From positions 1-51,213 of the forward strand of contig CAJUME010000002.1 in assembly GCA_910587015.1 (NCBI GenBank): a DNA stretch of 51,213 nt, in the 5' to 3' direction. Position numbers and translations under genes: made by a program. Positions 8,869 through 17,302 of this stretch are shown piece by piece; positions within the stretch are counted from its first letter, which is position 1, and each line of letters begins with the position of its first letter. Source of the stretch: an uncultured Christensenella sp. Its GTDB lineage: Bacteria; Bacillota; Clostridia; Christensenellales; Borkfalkiaceae. The notes beneath the pieces are model-generated. The model made no database searches. It was not told the origin of the DNA and was given only the letters and a program-made list of their open reading frames with translations.

Positions 8869-10089
8869 ATGAACGCGGAAAAGAATAAAGCGATAACAGA
8901 CAGAAATTTTAAATTAATATTACTGCTTCTTTTTTTCTCATTTTTTGAGGAGTCGCTTTTTTCGTGGCTTTCTTTTTCCGCGCTTGCCGCAATGCTTTTG
9001 TTGCCGTTGGTAATTTTAGCTGATTTTATAAAAGACGGCATAAGGCTTGGCAAGGACGAAAAAGCTATAATAGCAGCGTTCATTGCTTTTATAGTATTAC
9101 AGATAGCTTGTATACGCTTGGACGCTCTGTATACAAGTATTACGCCCATATACCGTAGCTTTACCGTACTGATGACGGTATTATATGCAAGACGGTTGGT
9201 TTTGGACGTAAGTAAATTAAAAGCTTTAAATATTCTTACATTTGCAACGTTAATAATCGGATTTATAACATTCTTTTTCCATGTTGAAGTAAATTCACAT
9301 GTTCTCATCGGTAATTATAATACGGTGGGCGTTTTGTATTTCACGTTGGGGATAGTAAACGTTATAATTTATTTAAAAAACAGGCAAGCAACGCAAATAA
9401 TCTTATTTATTTGCTGTATAGCTATGATTTTACTAAGCGTTACAAGAACGGCATTGCTGTTAATGTTCATAATGTTTGCCTTGTGGCTGCTGTTAAAAAT
9501 AATGCCGAAGGCCGTAATAAAGCCTAAAATAATTTATCCGTTGTTTTTTATTGTCATAATCGGTTTTGTTTGGGTTTATTACAATATTAAAAATTTGCCT
9601 GTTTATTCAACCTTGAATAGCATTTCGCTGGCACTGTTTAATAAAAGCTTTGATTCCGGCAGACCGGATTTATGGCATATGGCGGTTGAATGTGTTGGCA
9701 ACAATATATTCTTAGGACAAGGCACGGGAATTGATTTGGAAACATTTATTCCAACCGTTAAAACTCCGCACAGCGTTTATTTCGATATTTATTTGCAAAA
9801 TGGCATAATCGGTGTTGTTTTATATATCCTATGCATTTTGGTCGTGATAAAATCAAAAGGAAAATGGAATAAAAGCAGTATAAATTTATTGCTTGTTTCT
9901 GTGGTTTTTGTCATTGTATTTTATAATGCTTTGGGTATTGTATTTACAAAAGCACGTTCGGGTATAGGCTTGCTTCAATGGCTGTTGATAGCGTTGCCGT
10001 ATTCCGTCAATAAAAGCAAACTTTCATATAGGAGAATAATCAATGATAAGCTTAATAATTCCGATATACAATGTGAGAGAGTATCTTGA
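8869..10089 (+). CDS. O-antigen polymerase/ligase-like membrane protein (second copy of the family)
   Basis: A 406-residue polytopic membrane protein with about ten helices. The signature region DSGRPDLWHMAVECVGNNIFLGQGTG (near 262-287) is the Wzy/WaaL-type pattern, and a late TPHSVYFDIYLQNGIIG block carries the usual conserved histidine. In a Wzx/Wzy locus such as this one it is the best candidate for polymerising the repeat unit on the outer membrane face, with the Wzx-like flippase at 11053. Its 3' end overlaps the next gene by 47 bases. Confidence 0.85.
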   Translation: MNAEKNKAITDRNFKLILLLLFFSFFEESLFSWLSFSALAAMLLLPLVILADFIKDGIRLGKDEKAIIAAFIAFIVLQIACIRLDALYTSITPIYRSFTVLMTVLYARRLVLDVSKLKALNILTFATLIIGFITFFFHVEVNSHVLIGNYNTVGVLYFTLGIVNVIIYLKNRQATQIILFICCIAMILLSVTRTALLLMFIMFALWLLLKIMPKAVIKPKIIYPLFFIVIIGFVWVYYNIKNLPVYSTLNSISLALFNKSFDSGRPDLWHMAVECVGNNIFLGQGTGIDLETFIPTVKTPHSVYFDIYLQNGIIGVVLYILCILVVIKSKGKWNKSSINLLLVSVVFVIVFYNALGIVFTKARSGIGLLQWLLIALPYSVNKSKLSYRRIINDKLNNSDIQCERVS

Positions 10090-11038
10090 AGAGTTTCTTG
10101 AATCGGTTGTAAATCAGACCTTTAAGGATTTTGAGGCATTGCTGATAGATGACGGCTCAAACGACGGCTCGGAAAAAATAATCGATGAATATGCAAAGAA
10201 GTATTCTAATTTTCGTGTTATCCATAAGGCTAATGAGGGGTTGGTTTTAACATGGAAAAGAGGTGTTAAAGAAGCTAACGGAGAATATATAGCTTTTGCC
10301 GACCCGGACGATATTTTAAAGCCTGATATGCTTGAAACGCTGAATCGTTTGATGGTGGAAAATAATGCCGATTTGGTTATTTCCGGCATCACAAGGCTTG
10401 AAAACGGTGAATTTCGTCCGATGTCTGCCGATAATTGGAATTTAGCTGACGGCTTGTATACCGGCGATAAGCTGAAAAATATAAAAATTAATTTATTCGG
10501 CAACAAAAAAGTACGGAAAAATGTATTCTTTTTTGCCCGCTGGAACAAGCTTTTCAAAAAAGAAGTGTTATTGAAAAATTTATCCTTTAGTAACGATACG
10601 TTAAAATTCGGCGAGGATGTTTGTTGCAGTGCATCGGCAATATATGATTGTGAAAGATTGTATTATATCAGCAAGCCTTTATATATTTACCGTATTCGTT
10701 CTGACAGCTTAACAACGGTTATTTTCAATAAGGCGCAAATCGATAATGCGTTGACCCTGATAAATTCAGTCAGAAAACTATTAAACGATAAGGGCTATAT
10801 GAATGATTTCATATATTATAATGACCCATCGTATCATATAATCTGGCTTATGCGCAAAATAAAAGCGTGCAACGTAAGCAAAAATGAAAAGAAACAGCTT
10901 TTGAAATTTTTGAAGCAGCACGAATTTGTTAAAAGATATAATTTAAAAGGTGCTAAAAAATACATTTCTTTTAGAAGATATATGGTTATTTGGCTCCTTA
11001 AGCACTCAATGTATTCGTTATTAATTAAACTACTGTAA
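10043..11038 (+). CDS. Glycosyltransferase family 2 (second)
   Basis: A 331-residue GT-A transferase. It starts MISLIIPIYNVREYLEEFLESV, has LLIDDGSNDGS for nucleotide binding and FADPDD as metal-binding motif near residue 92. The chosen ATG at 10043 has a good AGGAG at 10030 and lies inside the end of the polymerase gene (47-base overlap), a common arrangement in polysaccharide operons. The C-terminus is lysine-rich and AT-rich. It is likely the last sugar-adding enzyme of the cassette. Confidence 0.9.
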   Translation: MISLIIPIYNVREYLEEFLESVVNQTFKDFEALLIDDGSNDGSEKIIDEYAKKYSNFRVIHKANEGLVLTWKRGVKEANGEYIAFADPDDILKPDMLETLNRLMVENNADLVISGITRLENGEFRPMSADNWNLADGLYTGDKLKNIKINLFGNKKVRKNVFFFARWNKLFKKEVLLKNLSFSNDTLKFGEDVCCSASAIYDCERLYYISKPLYIYRIRSDSLTTVIFNKAQIDNALTLINSVRKLLNDKGYMNDFIYYNDPSYHIIWLMRKIKACNVSKNEKKQLLKFLKQHEFVKRYNLKGAKKYISFRRYMVIWLLKHSMYSLLIKLL

Positions 11039-11052
11039 GAAAAATTATAATT

Positions 11053-12621
11053 ATGGATAAGAAGAAGGGTCTTTTAAACGTAATAGTCTCTGTTGCGTTC
11101 AAAGCGATACTTCTTGTCGGGGCAATACTCGTAAGAAGGTTTTTAATTAAATATATCGGGAACGAGGTAAACGGACTTAATTCACTGTATACAAGCATAA
11201 TCGGTTTTCTTGCCGTTGCAGAGCTTGGCGTTGGCAGTGCAATTACTTTTTGTATGTACAAGCCCATAGTAGAGGGGGATAACGATAAGGTATCCGCCCT
11301 TTACCATTTGTTTACAAAGATGTATCTTATAATAGGCGCAATTATTTTTGTGGTCGGCTGTGCGCTTATTCCGCTTTTACCGTATTTAGCGGCAGATTAT
11401 AACGATATAAACCAGAATTTATATCTTACATTCTTTCTTCTGCTTTGCTCGGTTGTCATAACTTATCTGTTCAGTTCAAAAACCTCACTTATTAATGCTT
11501 ATAAAAACAATTATATAACGACTATAATTTCTTCGCTCGGACTGATTTTGCAGTACGGCTTGCAGATGCTCGTTTTATTTTATACACATTCGTTCATGTG
11601 GTATCTTGTCTGTGCGATAGGCGCGTCTGCGTTGCAGTGGGTCATAACAGAACTGTTCGCCCGTAAAAATTATAAAGCGATAATAAAAAACAAGCAGTCA
11701 ATAGATATCGAAACAAAAAAAGAAGTCACAAAAAGCATAAAAGCAATGTTTATGCACAAAATTGGCACGGTTTTGGTGAGTACTGCCGACAGCGTAATTA
11801 TTTCAGCCTTTATAGGTGTTGTAATATTAGGCAAATACACAAATTATACAACAATAATGTTATCAATGACGGGTATTTTAAGCTTATTTTTTACTCCGCT
11901 TACTTCGATTATAGGACATTTATATGTGCAGCAGGATAAGACCGAGGTAAAAAAATACCTTAATTTCTTCCATACCTTCAATTTTCTTGTAGGAATTGTT
12001 TTCTTCCTCGGCTATTATGCGATAATAGATAATCTTGTTAATATCTTATTTAAAAGCGTAGAAGAGATAGAGCTTTCAAAAAGCGTTTCTTTTATAATTA
12101 CGCTTAATCATTTTGTCCAGTTTATGCGTTACGCCTCTCTTCTTTTCCGCGATGCAACAGGAACGTTTTATCACGACAGATGGAAGCCGTTATTTGAAGG
12201 GCTTCTGAACGTTGCACTGTCAATAGGGTTTGTATATTTATTTTCGTATTTGTTCGGTGAAGATTTTGCGGTGGTCGGCGTAATAGTGGCAACTATTATA
12301 ACAAATCTCACAATTTGTCATGTGGTCGAGCCGCATGTGCTGTATAAATACGCCTTGCAAAGCTCAGCAAAAAATTATTATTTAAGAAATTATGTTTACA
12401 TCGCCGTATTTGCCGCGGCGTTGGTTGCGCTTCATTTCAGTTTGCAGTCATATTCAAGCGAGTGGAAGGAATTGCTTGTCAACGGCTGTATTGCGGTCGC
12501 AATAGCAATAGTTCCAAGCATAGCGGTAACGCTTGCGGATAAGGATTTCAGGCATTACTTGCATTCGGTATTTGAAAGAATTAAAAGTAAGCTTAAAAGA
12601 AAAACCGAAGAAACAGAATAA
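11053..12621 (+). CDS. Wzx-type polysaccharide flippase (MOP superfamily)
   Basis: A 522-residue membrane protein with about 12-14 helices, of the length of Wzx/RfbX lipid-oligosaccharide flippases. The start KKGLLNVIVSVAFKAILLVGAILVRR and the early NEVNGLNSLYTSIIGFLAVAELGVGSA block are typical of Firmicutes capsule flippases. It should turn the finished undecaprenyl-linked repeat unit to the outside for polymerisation by the Wzy-like protein. It is the last gene of the locus and is followed by a terminator. Base composition moves back toward the genome norm here. Confidence 0.88.
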   Translation: MDKKKGLLNVIVSVAFKAILLVGAILVRRFLIKYIGNEVNGLNSLYTSIIGFLAVAELGVGSAITFCMYKPIVEGDNDKVSALYHLFTKMYLIIGAIIFVVGCALIPLLPYLAADYNDINQNLYLTFFLLLCSVVITYLFSSKTSLINAYKNNYITTIISSLGLILQYGLQMLVLFYTHSFMWYLVCAIGASALQWVITELFARKNYKAIIKNKQSIDIETKKEVTKSIKAMFMHKIGTVLVSTADSVIISAFIGVVILGKYTNYTTIMLSMTGILSLFFTPLTSIIGHLYVQQDKTEVKKYLNFFHTFNFLVGIVFFLGYYAIIDNLVNILFKSVEEIELSKSVSFIITLNHFVQFMRYASLLFRDATGTFYHDRWKPLFEGLLNVALSIGFVYLFSYLFGEDFAVVGVIVATIITNLTICHVVEPHVLYKYALQSSAKNYYLRNYVYIAVFAAALVALHFSLQSYSSEWKELLVNGCIAVAIAIVPSIAVTLADKDFRHYLHSVFERIKSKLKRKTEETE

Positions 12622-12625
12622 TCCC

Positions 12626-12659
12626 AAGGCGGCGGCTTTAATAGCTTTGCCGCCTTTTT
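12626..12659 (+). terminator. Terminator after the flippase gene
   Basis: The arms AAGGCGGC (12626-12633) and GCCGCCTT (12649-12656) form a stem, followed by TTTC. It closes the polysaccharide operon. Confidence 0.8.
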
Positions 12660-12968
12660 CATGTTTAAAATACCTGTCAAACGTCAAAAATCTGCCTATG
12701 CCAGCTTCAAATCCCAACCGTTGCAGCTCAATTTCCGCCAAGCCCGCACCCCAACCGCGCGCAGTACAAAAACCTAAGCAGCCATATCAAATCAGCATAA
12801 ACAATATGCAAATTTCCGTATTTTTCTCGCAAAGTCCAACCGCGCCCACTCTGGAAAACGCTCTGGCAAATATTGCCATACGCAAATCCGACTGAATGCC
12901 TTGCGCAAGCCGCTCGCAATGCGGTAAAATAACTATGTGTTAAAGCGCCGTTGTCCCTGAACGTACAT
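12660..12968. other. Gene-free stretch upstream of the serine recombinase
   Basis: I find no convincing gene here on either strand; the short open frames have no ribosome site and no recognisable protein. It contains one copy of the 11-bp CAACCGTTGCA (12715-12725) that recurs at 14724, and a possible promoter TTGCGC (12901-12906) - 18 nt - TAAAAT (12925-12930) for the recombinase. It may be one end of a decayed mobile element. Confidence 0.5.
12715..12725 (+). repeat. 11-bp direct repeat, left copy
   Basis: CAACCGTTGCA, identical to 14724-14734. It contains the odd palindrome CAAC-C-GTTG. The two copies bracket the recombinase gene about 2.0 kb apart and could be core sequences of attachment sites. 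Confidence 0.45.
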
Positions 12969-14651
12969 ATGGCAAGAACAAGCAAATACAGACAAGCATA
13001 CAGCTCGGCGGCGTCACCGCAAAGGTGGCGCGTCGGGCTGTATATCCGTATCTCGCGCGAGGACGGCGACAGGATAGAAAGCGAAAGCATCGCCTCCCAA
13101 AGGGCGCTTTTACAGCGCTTTGCGGAAGAGCGTCCCGATATGCAGCTTTTCGATTGCTATACCGACGACGGCTTCAGCGGAACAGATTTCAACCGCCCCG
13201 ACTTTCAGCGCATGATAAAGGACGCGGCAAACAAAAAAATCAACTGCATTATCGTAAAGGATTTGTCGCGCTTCGGCAGAAACTATGTAGAAGCGGGAAA
13301 GTACCTCGAAACAGTCTTTCCGCTTTTCGGCGTCCGTTTTATCGCAGTCAACGACCAAATTGACAGCGTTGCAAGCCCCGCCTCGGTCAACAATATAATC
13401 GTTCCGTTCAAAAATATAATCAACGATGAGTATTGCCGCGATATTTCCATAAAGGTGCGCAGTGCGCTCGATATTCGCCGCCGACAAGGCAAATTCATAG
13501 GCTCGTTCGCGCCGTACGGCTATCGCAAGGACCAAGCCGACCGCAGTAAGCTTGTAATCGACGATGAGGCGGCGCAAATCGTACGCTTCATTTTTAAGGA
13601 ATTTCTAAGCGGAAGCGGCATTTCCGCCATTGTCCGCAGTCTTAACGCGCGCTCCGTGCCCAACCCTTCCGCATATAAGCGCTCGAAGGGGCTAAGCTGT
13701 AACCGCAATTCCGAAAACAGCTCGTTTTGGGTGGATTCCACCGTCCGCCGCATTCTCCGAAATCAGCTGTATATCGGCAACCTCGTCCAAAAGAAGAACG
13801 AGGTAATCAGCTACAAAATCCATAAAACAAGGGCGGTGGACAGCGCAAGCCGCATTATTGTGGAAAATACTCACCAGCCCGTCATATCAAAAGCCGACTT
13901 TGCCAAAGCTCAACAGCTTTTATCGCGGGATACCCGCATAAGCCCCAAAACGGGCAGGCTGTCTGTCTTTGCGGGGCTTGTAAAATGCGCCGACTGCGGC
14001 AGAGCCATGCAAAAGCGCACCGTAAGCCAGCCAAATAAAACCTACGGTTATTATGTTTGCTCAACCTATAAAAAGCTCGACAAAACGGCATGCACAAAGC
14101 ACGCCGTCCGCATAGACGCGCTCGAAGCGTCGGTGCTTGCCGTAATAAATAAGTATATCGGCTTTGCGGTGAATTACGAAAGCCTTTCGCAAAAGGTCAG
14201 ACTCGCAAGGTCGGGCGGCGGCACAGCCTCCCGCATAACCGCCGAGCTTAACGCAAAGCGCGGCGAGCTTTTAAAGGCGCAGCGGCTGTTAACGGAAATT
14301 TACCCCGATTTCAAGAGCGGAATTTTAAGCCGCGAGCAGTATTTTGCCCTTAAAGAAAGGTATGAAAATATGTGCAACGGCACACGGACGGCAATCGAAG
14401 GTCTGCAAAGGGAATTAGACGGACTGAAAGACGAGGCGGACAGTATAAACGACTTTATTGCCTGCTTCGGCAAATATGCACAGCTCACACAGCTCACGCG
14501 CGAGGCGGCGGTAGAGCTTATTGACAACATTTACATCCGCGAGGGAGGCAAAATAGATTTGCACTTAAAATTCAGGGATGTGTATCTTGCGGCTGAACAA
14601 AGCTTAAACAATGCAGACAATATTGCAGAAAAAGCCGCAATTCAAAAATAA
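12969..14651 (+). CDS. Large serine recombinase (resolvase/integrase type)
   Basis: A site-specific DNA recombinase of 560 residues acting through a serine nucleophile. The catalytic resolvase domain runs to about residue 150: VGLYIRISREDG gives Ser29, with a second arginine motif DLSRFGRN near 102. The 'Recombinase' DNA-binding domain with GSFAPYGYRKD follows, then a zinc ribbon CADCGRAM...YYVC...C near 340-380, and a coiled-coil C-terminus as in Tn4451 TnpX-like and phage integrases. ATG 12969 is preferred to an upstream TTG (12951); neither has a strong ribosome site. No other phage or transposon gene is nearby, so it is a solitary recombinase: an element remnant, a minimal element, or a resident switch enzyme such as SpoIVCA. 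All domains appear intact. Confidence 0.93.
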   Translation: MARTSKYRQAYSSAASPQRWRVGLYIRISREDGDRIESESIASQRALLQRFAEERPDMQLFDCYTDDGFSGTDFNRPDFQRMIKDAANKKINCIIVKDLSRFGRNYVEAGKYLETVFPLFGVRFIAVNDQIDSVASPASVNNIIVPFKNIINDEYCRDISIKVRSALDIRRRQGKFIGSFAPYGYRKDQADRSKLVIDDEAAQIVRFIFKEFLSGSGISAIVRSLNARSVPNPSAYKRSKGLSCNRNSENSSFWVDSTVRRILRNQLYIGNLVQKKNEVISYKIHKTRAVDSASRIIVENTHQPVISKADFAKAQQLLSRDTRISPKTGRLSVFAGLVKCADCGRAMQKRTVSQPNKTYGYYVCSTYKKLDKTACTKHAVRIDALEASVLAVINKYIGFAVNYESLSQKVRLARSGGGTASRITAELNAKRGELLKAQRLLTEIYPDFKSGILSREQYFALKERYENMCNGTRTAIEGLQRELDGLKDEADSINDFIACFGKYAQLTQLTREAAVELIDNIYIREGGKIDLHLKFRDVYLAAEQSLNNADNIAEKAAIQK

Positions 14652-14686
14652 AACAGCAAAATAGCGATAAAATTTTAATTTGCCTA

Positions 14687-14715
14687 TTGAAATTTGCCCG
14701 ATTTCATTTTATTAT
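14687..14715 (+). promoter_or_regulatory. Sigma-A-type promoter for the EF-G-like gene
   Basis: TTGAAA (14687-14692) and TATTAT (14710-14715) are exactly 17 nt apart, 45 nt before the start codon. The ribosome site AAGGGGA is at 14745-14751. Confidence 0.7.
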
Positions 14716-14723
14716 TAATTAAA

Positions 14724-14734
14724 CAACCGTTGCA
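14724..14734 (+). repeat. 11-bp direct repeat, right copy
   Basis: CAACCGTTGCA, identical to 12715-12725. It lies between the promoter and the ribosome site of the EF-G-like gene, that is, in its 5' leader. Confidence 0.45.
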
Positions 14735-14760
14735 AAAACGGGATAAGGGGACTAAATAAA

Positions 14761-16815
14761 ATGAGTATTACGGCAAAAGAGATTCGCGACATAGCGGTTA
14801 TAGGCCACAGCGGAGAGGGCAAAACCACCCTTTGCGAGGCAATGCTGTTCAATTGCGGCGCAACAGACAGAATGGGCAAGGTAGAGGACGGCACCACCGT
14901 CATGGACTTTGACGAGCTGGAAAAAAGCAAAAAATTTTCCATCTATACCTCGGTTGCTTACGTTATGTGGAAGGGCGTCAAAATAAACGTGCTCGACTTG
15001 CCCGGCTTTTACGATTTCGAGGGCGAGCGTCACGAAGGACTTGCGGCGTGCGGCGCGGCAATACTTGTCATAGGCGCAAACGCCACAATCCCAATCGGCG
15101 CGGAAAGCGTTGTGGATTACTGCCTTAAACTCGGCAAACCGCTTATAATTTTCATAAACGGTATGGACAAAGCCAATGCGGACTACGCGGGCACCGTAAA
15201 CGCGCTCAAAGAGAAATACGCGGGCAAGCTTGCGCCTATACAAATTCCCGTAATTTCAGACGGCAAAATGACGGGCTACGTCAACGCAATACAGGAGCGC
15301 GCTTACAAATTCTCCACGCAAGGCCCGCAGGAAATTCCCGTTCCCGCCGAGCTTGCAAAGAATATGTACGATATGCAGTCGGCGCTTATGGAAACCGCGG
15401 CGGAAAACGACGAGCTTTTGCTCGATAAATATTTCGAGGACGGTAAGCTTTCAAAGGAGGACACCGTTCACGGTATAAGAAGGGGCATCGCCACGGGCAA
15501 CGTAATTCCCGTAATGGCGGGTAGCGCGTACCAGAACCGCGGCGTTATCAACCTTCTCGACGAAATCGTCCGCTATATGCCTGCCGCCAGCGAAAGAAGC
15601 AGCACCCTTGCCAACGACCTTATCGCAGACGAGGTTGTCGGCATAAATTGCGAGGAGGACGCGCCCTTCGTCGCGCAGGTATTCAAAACGGTTAACGACC
15701 CGTATTCGGGCAAAATGAACTATATAAAGGTTTTCCGCGGCCGTTTAAGGGCGGGCATGACGGTATACAACTCCAATACCGACACGGAAGAGCGCATAGG
15801 CCAGATATTTTTACTCCGCGGCAAAAAGACCGAGCAGGTTGCCGAGCTTTGCGCGGGCGACATAGGCGCCGTAAACAAGCTTACCGATACCGACACAAAC
15901 CATACGCTTTGCGAGGCGGGTACGTCCATTCAGTTCGACCCTATCCGCTTTCCGCGCCCCGCGCTTGCGCTTGCCGTACGCACGTCTGTGCGCGGCGACG
16001 AGGAAAAAATGTTCGCGGGCTTCAATAAAATGCGCGAGGAGGACTATACCTTTTCAATCGGCAAGCGCGCGGATACGGGCGAGTTTGTTTTAAGCGGTCA
16101 GGGCGAGGTTCACCTCGAAATGCTTGCAAAAAAGCTTAAAGCGCGCTACGGGGTAGATATTATTCTGTCTGAGCCGAAGATACCCTACCGCGAAACAATC
16201 CGCGCCGTTGCAGAGGCAGAGGGCAAGCACAAAAAGCAGTCGGGCGGACACGGGCAGTACGGGCACTGCAAGGTGCGCTTCGAGCCTTGCGAAAACGAGT
16301 TCGAGTTCGGCGACGAGGTCGTCGGCGGAGCCGTCCCCAGACAGTACATCCCCGCAGTCGAAAAGGGGCTTAGGGAATGCCTCGGCAAGGGCGTTCTGGC
16401 GGGCTATCCCGTTACGGGCGTAAGGGCTGTGCTTTACGACGGCACCTATCACGACGTAGACTCGTCTGAAATGGCTTTCAAGGCGGCGGCGGCAATAGCC
16501 TTTAAGGAAGGGCTTAAAAACGCAAAGCCCGTGCTTTTGGAGCCGGTTATGAAATTGAAGGTAGCCGTCGCCGGCGAATACCTCGGCGGTGTTATGGGCG
16601 ATATTTCAAAACGCAGAGGCAGAATTTCCGACAGCTCGGCAGAGGGCGGCGTAACGGTAGTCATTGCCGAGGTTCCGCTTTCCGAAATCACCAAATACTC
16701 AACCGATTTAAGGGGACTTACCCGCGGTCAAGGCAAATTTTCCACAGAATTTTTAAGGTATGAAGAGGTTCCGCCCCAGCTTGCGGAAAAAATCATAGCC
16801 GCAAGCAAGCAGTAA
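14761..16815 (+). CDS. Elongation factor G-like translational GTPase (EF-G paralogue)
   Basis: A 684-residue GTPase with the EF-G domain order. G1 is GHSGEGKTT at 15-23; G3 is DLPGFYDF at 79-86; G4 is NGMD near 132. The domain II-V body includes GQGEVHLE and a C-terminal GGVMGDISKRRGRI segment. G3 has Phe where true EF-G has the catalytic His (DTPGHVDF), and G4 has NGMD instead of NKMD. These changes are usual for the secondary EF-G-like paralogues of Firmicutes, whose role (possibly rescue or recycling on the ribosome) is not settled. It is not a ribosomal-protection tetracycline resistance protein as far as I can see. It has its own promoter and terminator. Confidence 0.88.
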   Translation: MSITAKEIRDIAVIGHSGEGKTTLCEAMLFNCGATDRMGKVEDGTTVMDFDELEKSKKFSIYTSVAYVMWKGVKINVLDLPGFYDFEGERHEGLAACGAAILVIGANATIPIGAESVVDYCLKLGKPLIIFINGMDKANADYAGTVNALKEKYAGKLAPIQIPVISDGKMTGYVNAIQERAYKFSTQGPQEIPVPAELAKNMYDMQSALMETAAENDELLLDKYFEDGKLSKEDTVHGIRRGIATGNVIPVMAGSAYQNRGVINLLDEIVRYMPAASERSSTLANDLIADEVVGINCEEDAPFVAQVFKTVNDPYSGKMNYIKVFRGRLRAGMTVYNSNTDTEERIGQIFLLRGKKTEQVAELCAGDIGAVNKLTDTDTNHTLCEAGTSIQFDPIRFPRPALALAVRTSVRGDEEKMFAGFNKMREEDYTFSIGKRADTGEFVLSGQGEVHLEMLAKKLKARYGVDIILSEPKIPYRETIRAVAEAEGKHKKQSGGHGQYGHCKVRFEPCENEFEFGDEVVGGAVPRQYIPAVEKGLRECLGKGVLAGYPVTGVRAVLYDGTYHDVDSSEMAFKAAAAIAFKEGLKNAKPVLLEPVMKLKVAVAGEYLGGVMGDISKRRGRISDSSAEGGVTVVIAEVPLSEITKYSTDLRGLTRGQGKFSTEFLRYEEVPPQLAEKIIAASKQ

Positions 16816-16829
16816 GGTAAATAAATGCG

Positions 16830-16866
16830 GCCCCGCCTGCGCACAAATGCGCCGGCGGGGCTTTTT
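16830..16866 (+). terminator. Terminator hairpin abutting the spoVAD-fragment start
   Basis: GCCCCGCC (16830-16837) pairs with GGCGGGGC (16854-16861), with a further inner TGCGCA/TGCGC stem, and TTTTT follows. The start codon of the next gene (16868) begins two bases after the T run, so the only G-rich candidate ribosome site (GGGG, 16857-16860) is inside the hairpin. Confidence 0.85.
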
Positions 16867-16867
16867 A

Positions 16868-17299
16868 ATGGCAAAAAAATTTCAAAAAAGCTATGGTGTT
16901 TTATTGACCTTTTCCCCCGCCGCGGCGGACACCATAATGCAGCACTTCAAGGACACCGAAACCTGCGCGGACGACTACGACTTGATTTTAACGGGCGATT
17001 TAGGCGCTTTGGGCAGCCGTATTTTAAAGGATTTGACGTGGGAAAAGGGGTATGATATATCCGAAAAGCACGTCGATTGCGGCGAAATTATATACAAGGT
17101 AATCGAAAAGGAGTTTCAGGGCGGCAGCGGCGCGGGCTGCTCGGCAACCGTTTTAAATTCTTATATATTTACCAAAATGCAGGCGGGCGCGTACAAGCGC
17201 GTGCTGTTTGCCGCAACGGGCGCGCTGTTGTCCACGGTTTCCTCGGGACAGGGCGAATCTATCCCGTGCATATCGCACGCCGTTCAGCTGGAGGTGTAA
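16868..17299 (+). pseudogene. spoVAD: SpoVAD, C-terminal half only
   Basis: SpoVAD is a thiolase-fold protein of about 338 residues that binds dipicolinic acid and works with SpoVAC and SpoVAE to move it into the forespore. Here only 143 residues remain, matching the family from about residue 195 onward: SPAAADTIMQHFKDTE, YDLILTGDLGALGSRIL, GYDISEKHVDCGEIIY, GGSGAGCSATVLNSYI and the ending GALLSTVSSGQGESIPCISHAVQLE. The EF-G-like gene and its terminator occupy the place of the missing half and of spoVAC. I chose ATG 16868; ATG 16847 lies in the terminator loop. The remaining frame is open and followed after three bases by spoVAE, so it may still be translated. It could be a pseudogene or a reduced functional form. 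Confidence 0.8.
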
Positions 17300-17302
17300 A
17301 TT

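Noticed and set aside
12533..12895. Open frames on both strands between the flippase and the recombinase
   Set aside because: They lack ribosome sites, have no recognisable domains and overlap the terminator or each other; codon use is not like the real genes.
14761..16815. Ribosomal-protection tetracycline resistance gene
   Set aside because: The altered G3 (DLPGFYDF) and general sequence fit the EF-G-like housekeeping paralogues; no resistance-type context is present.
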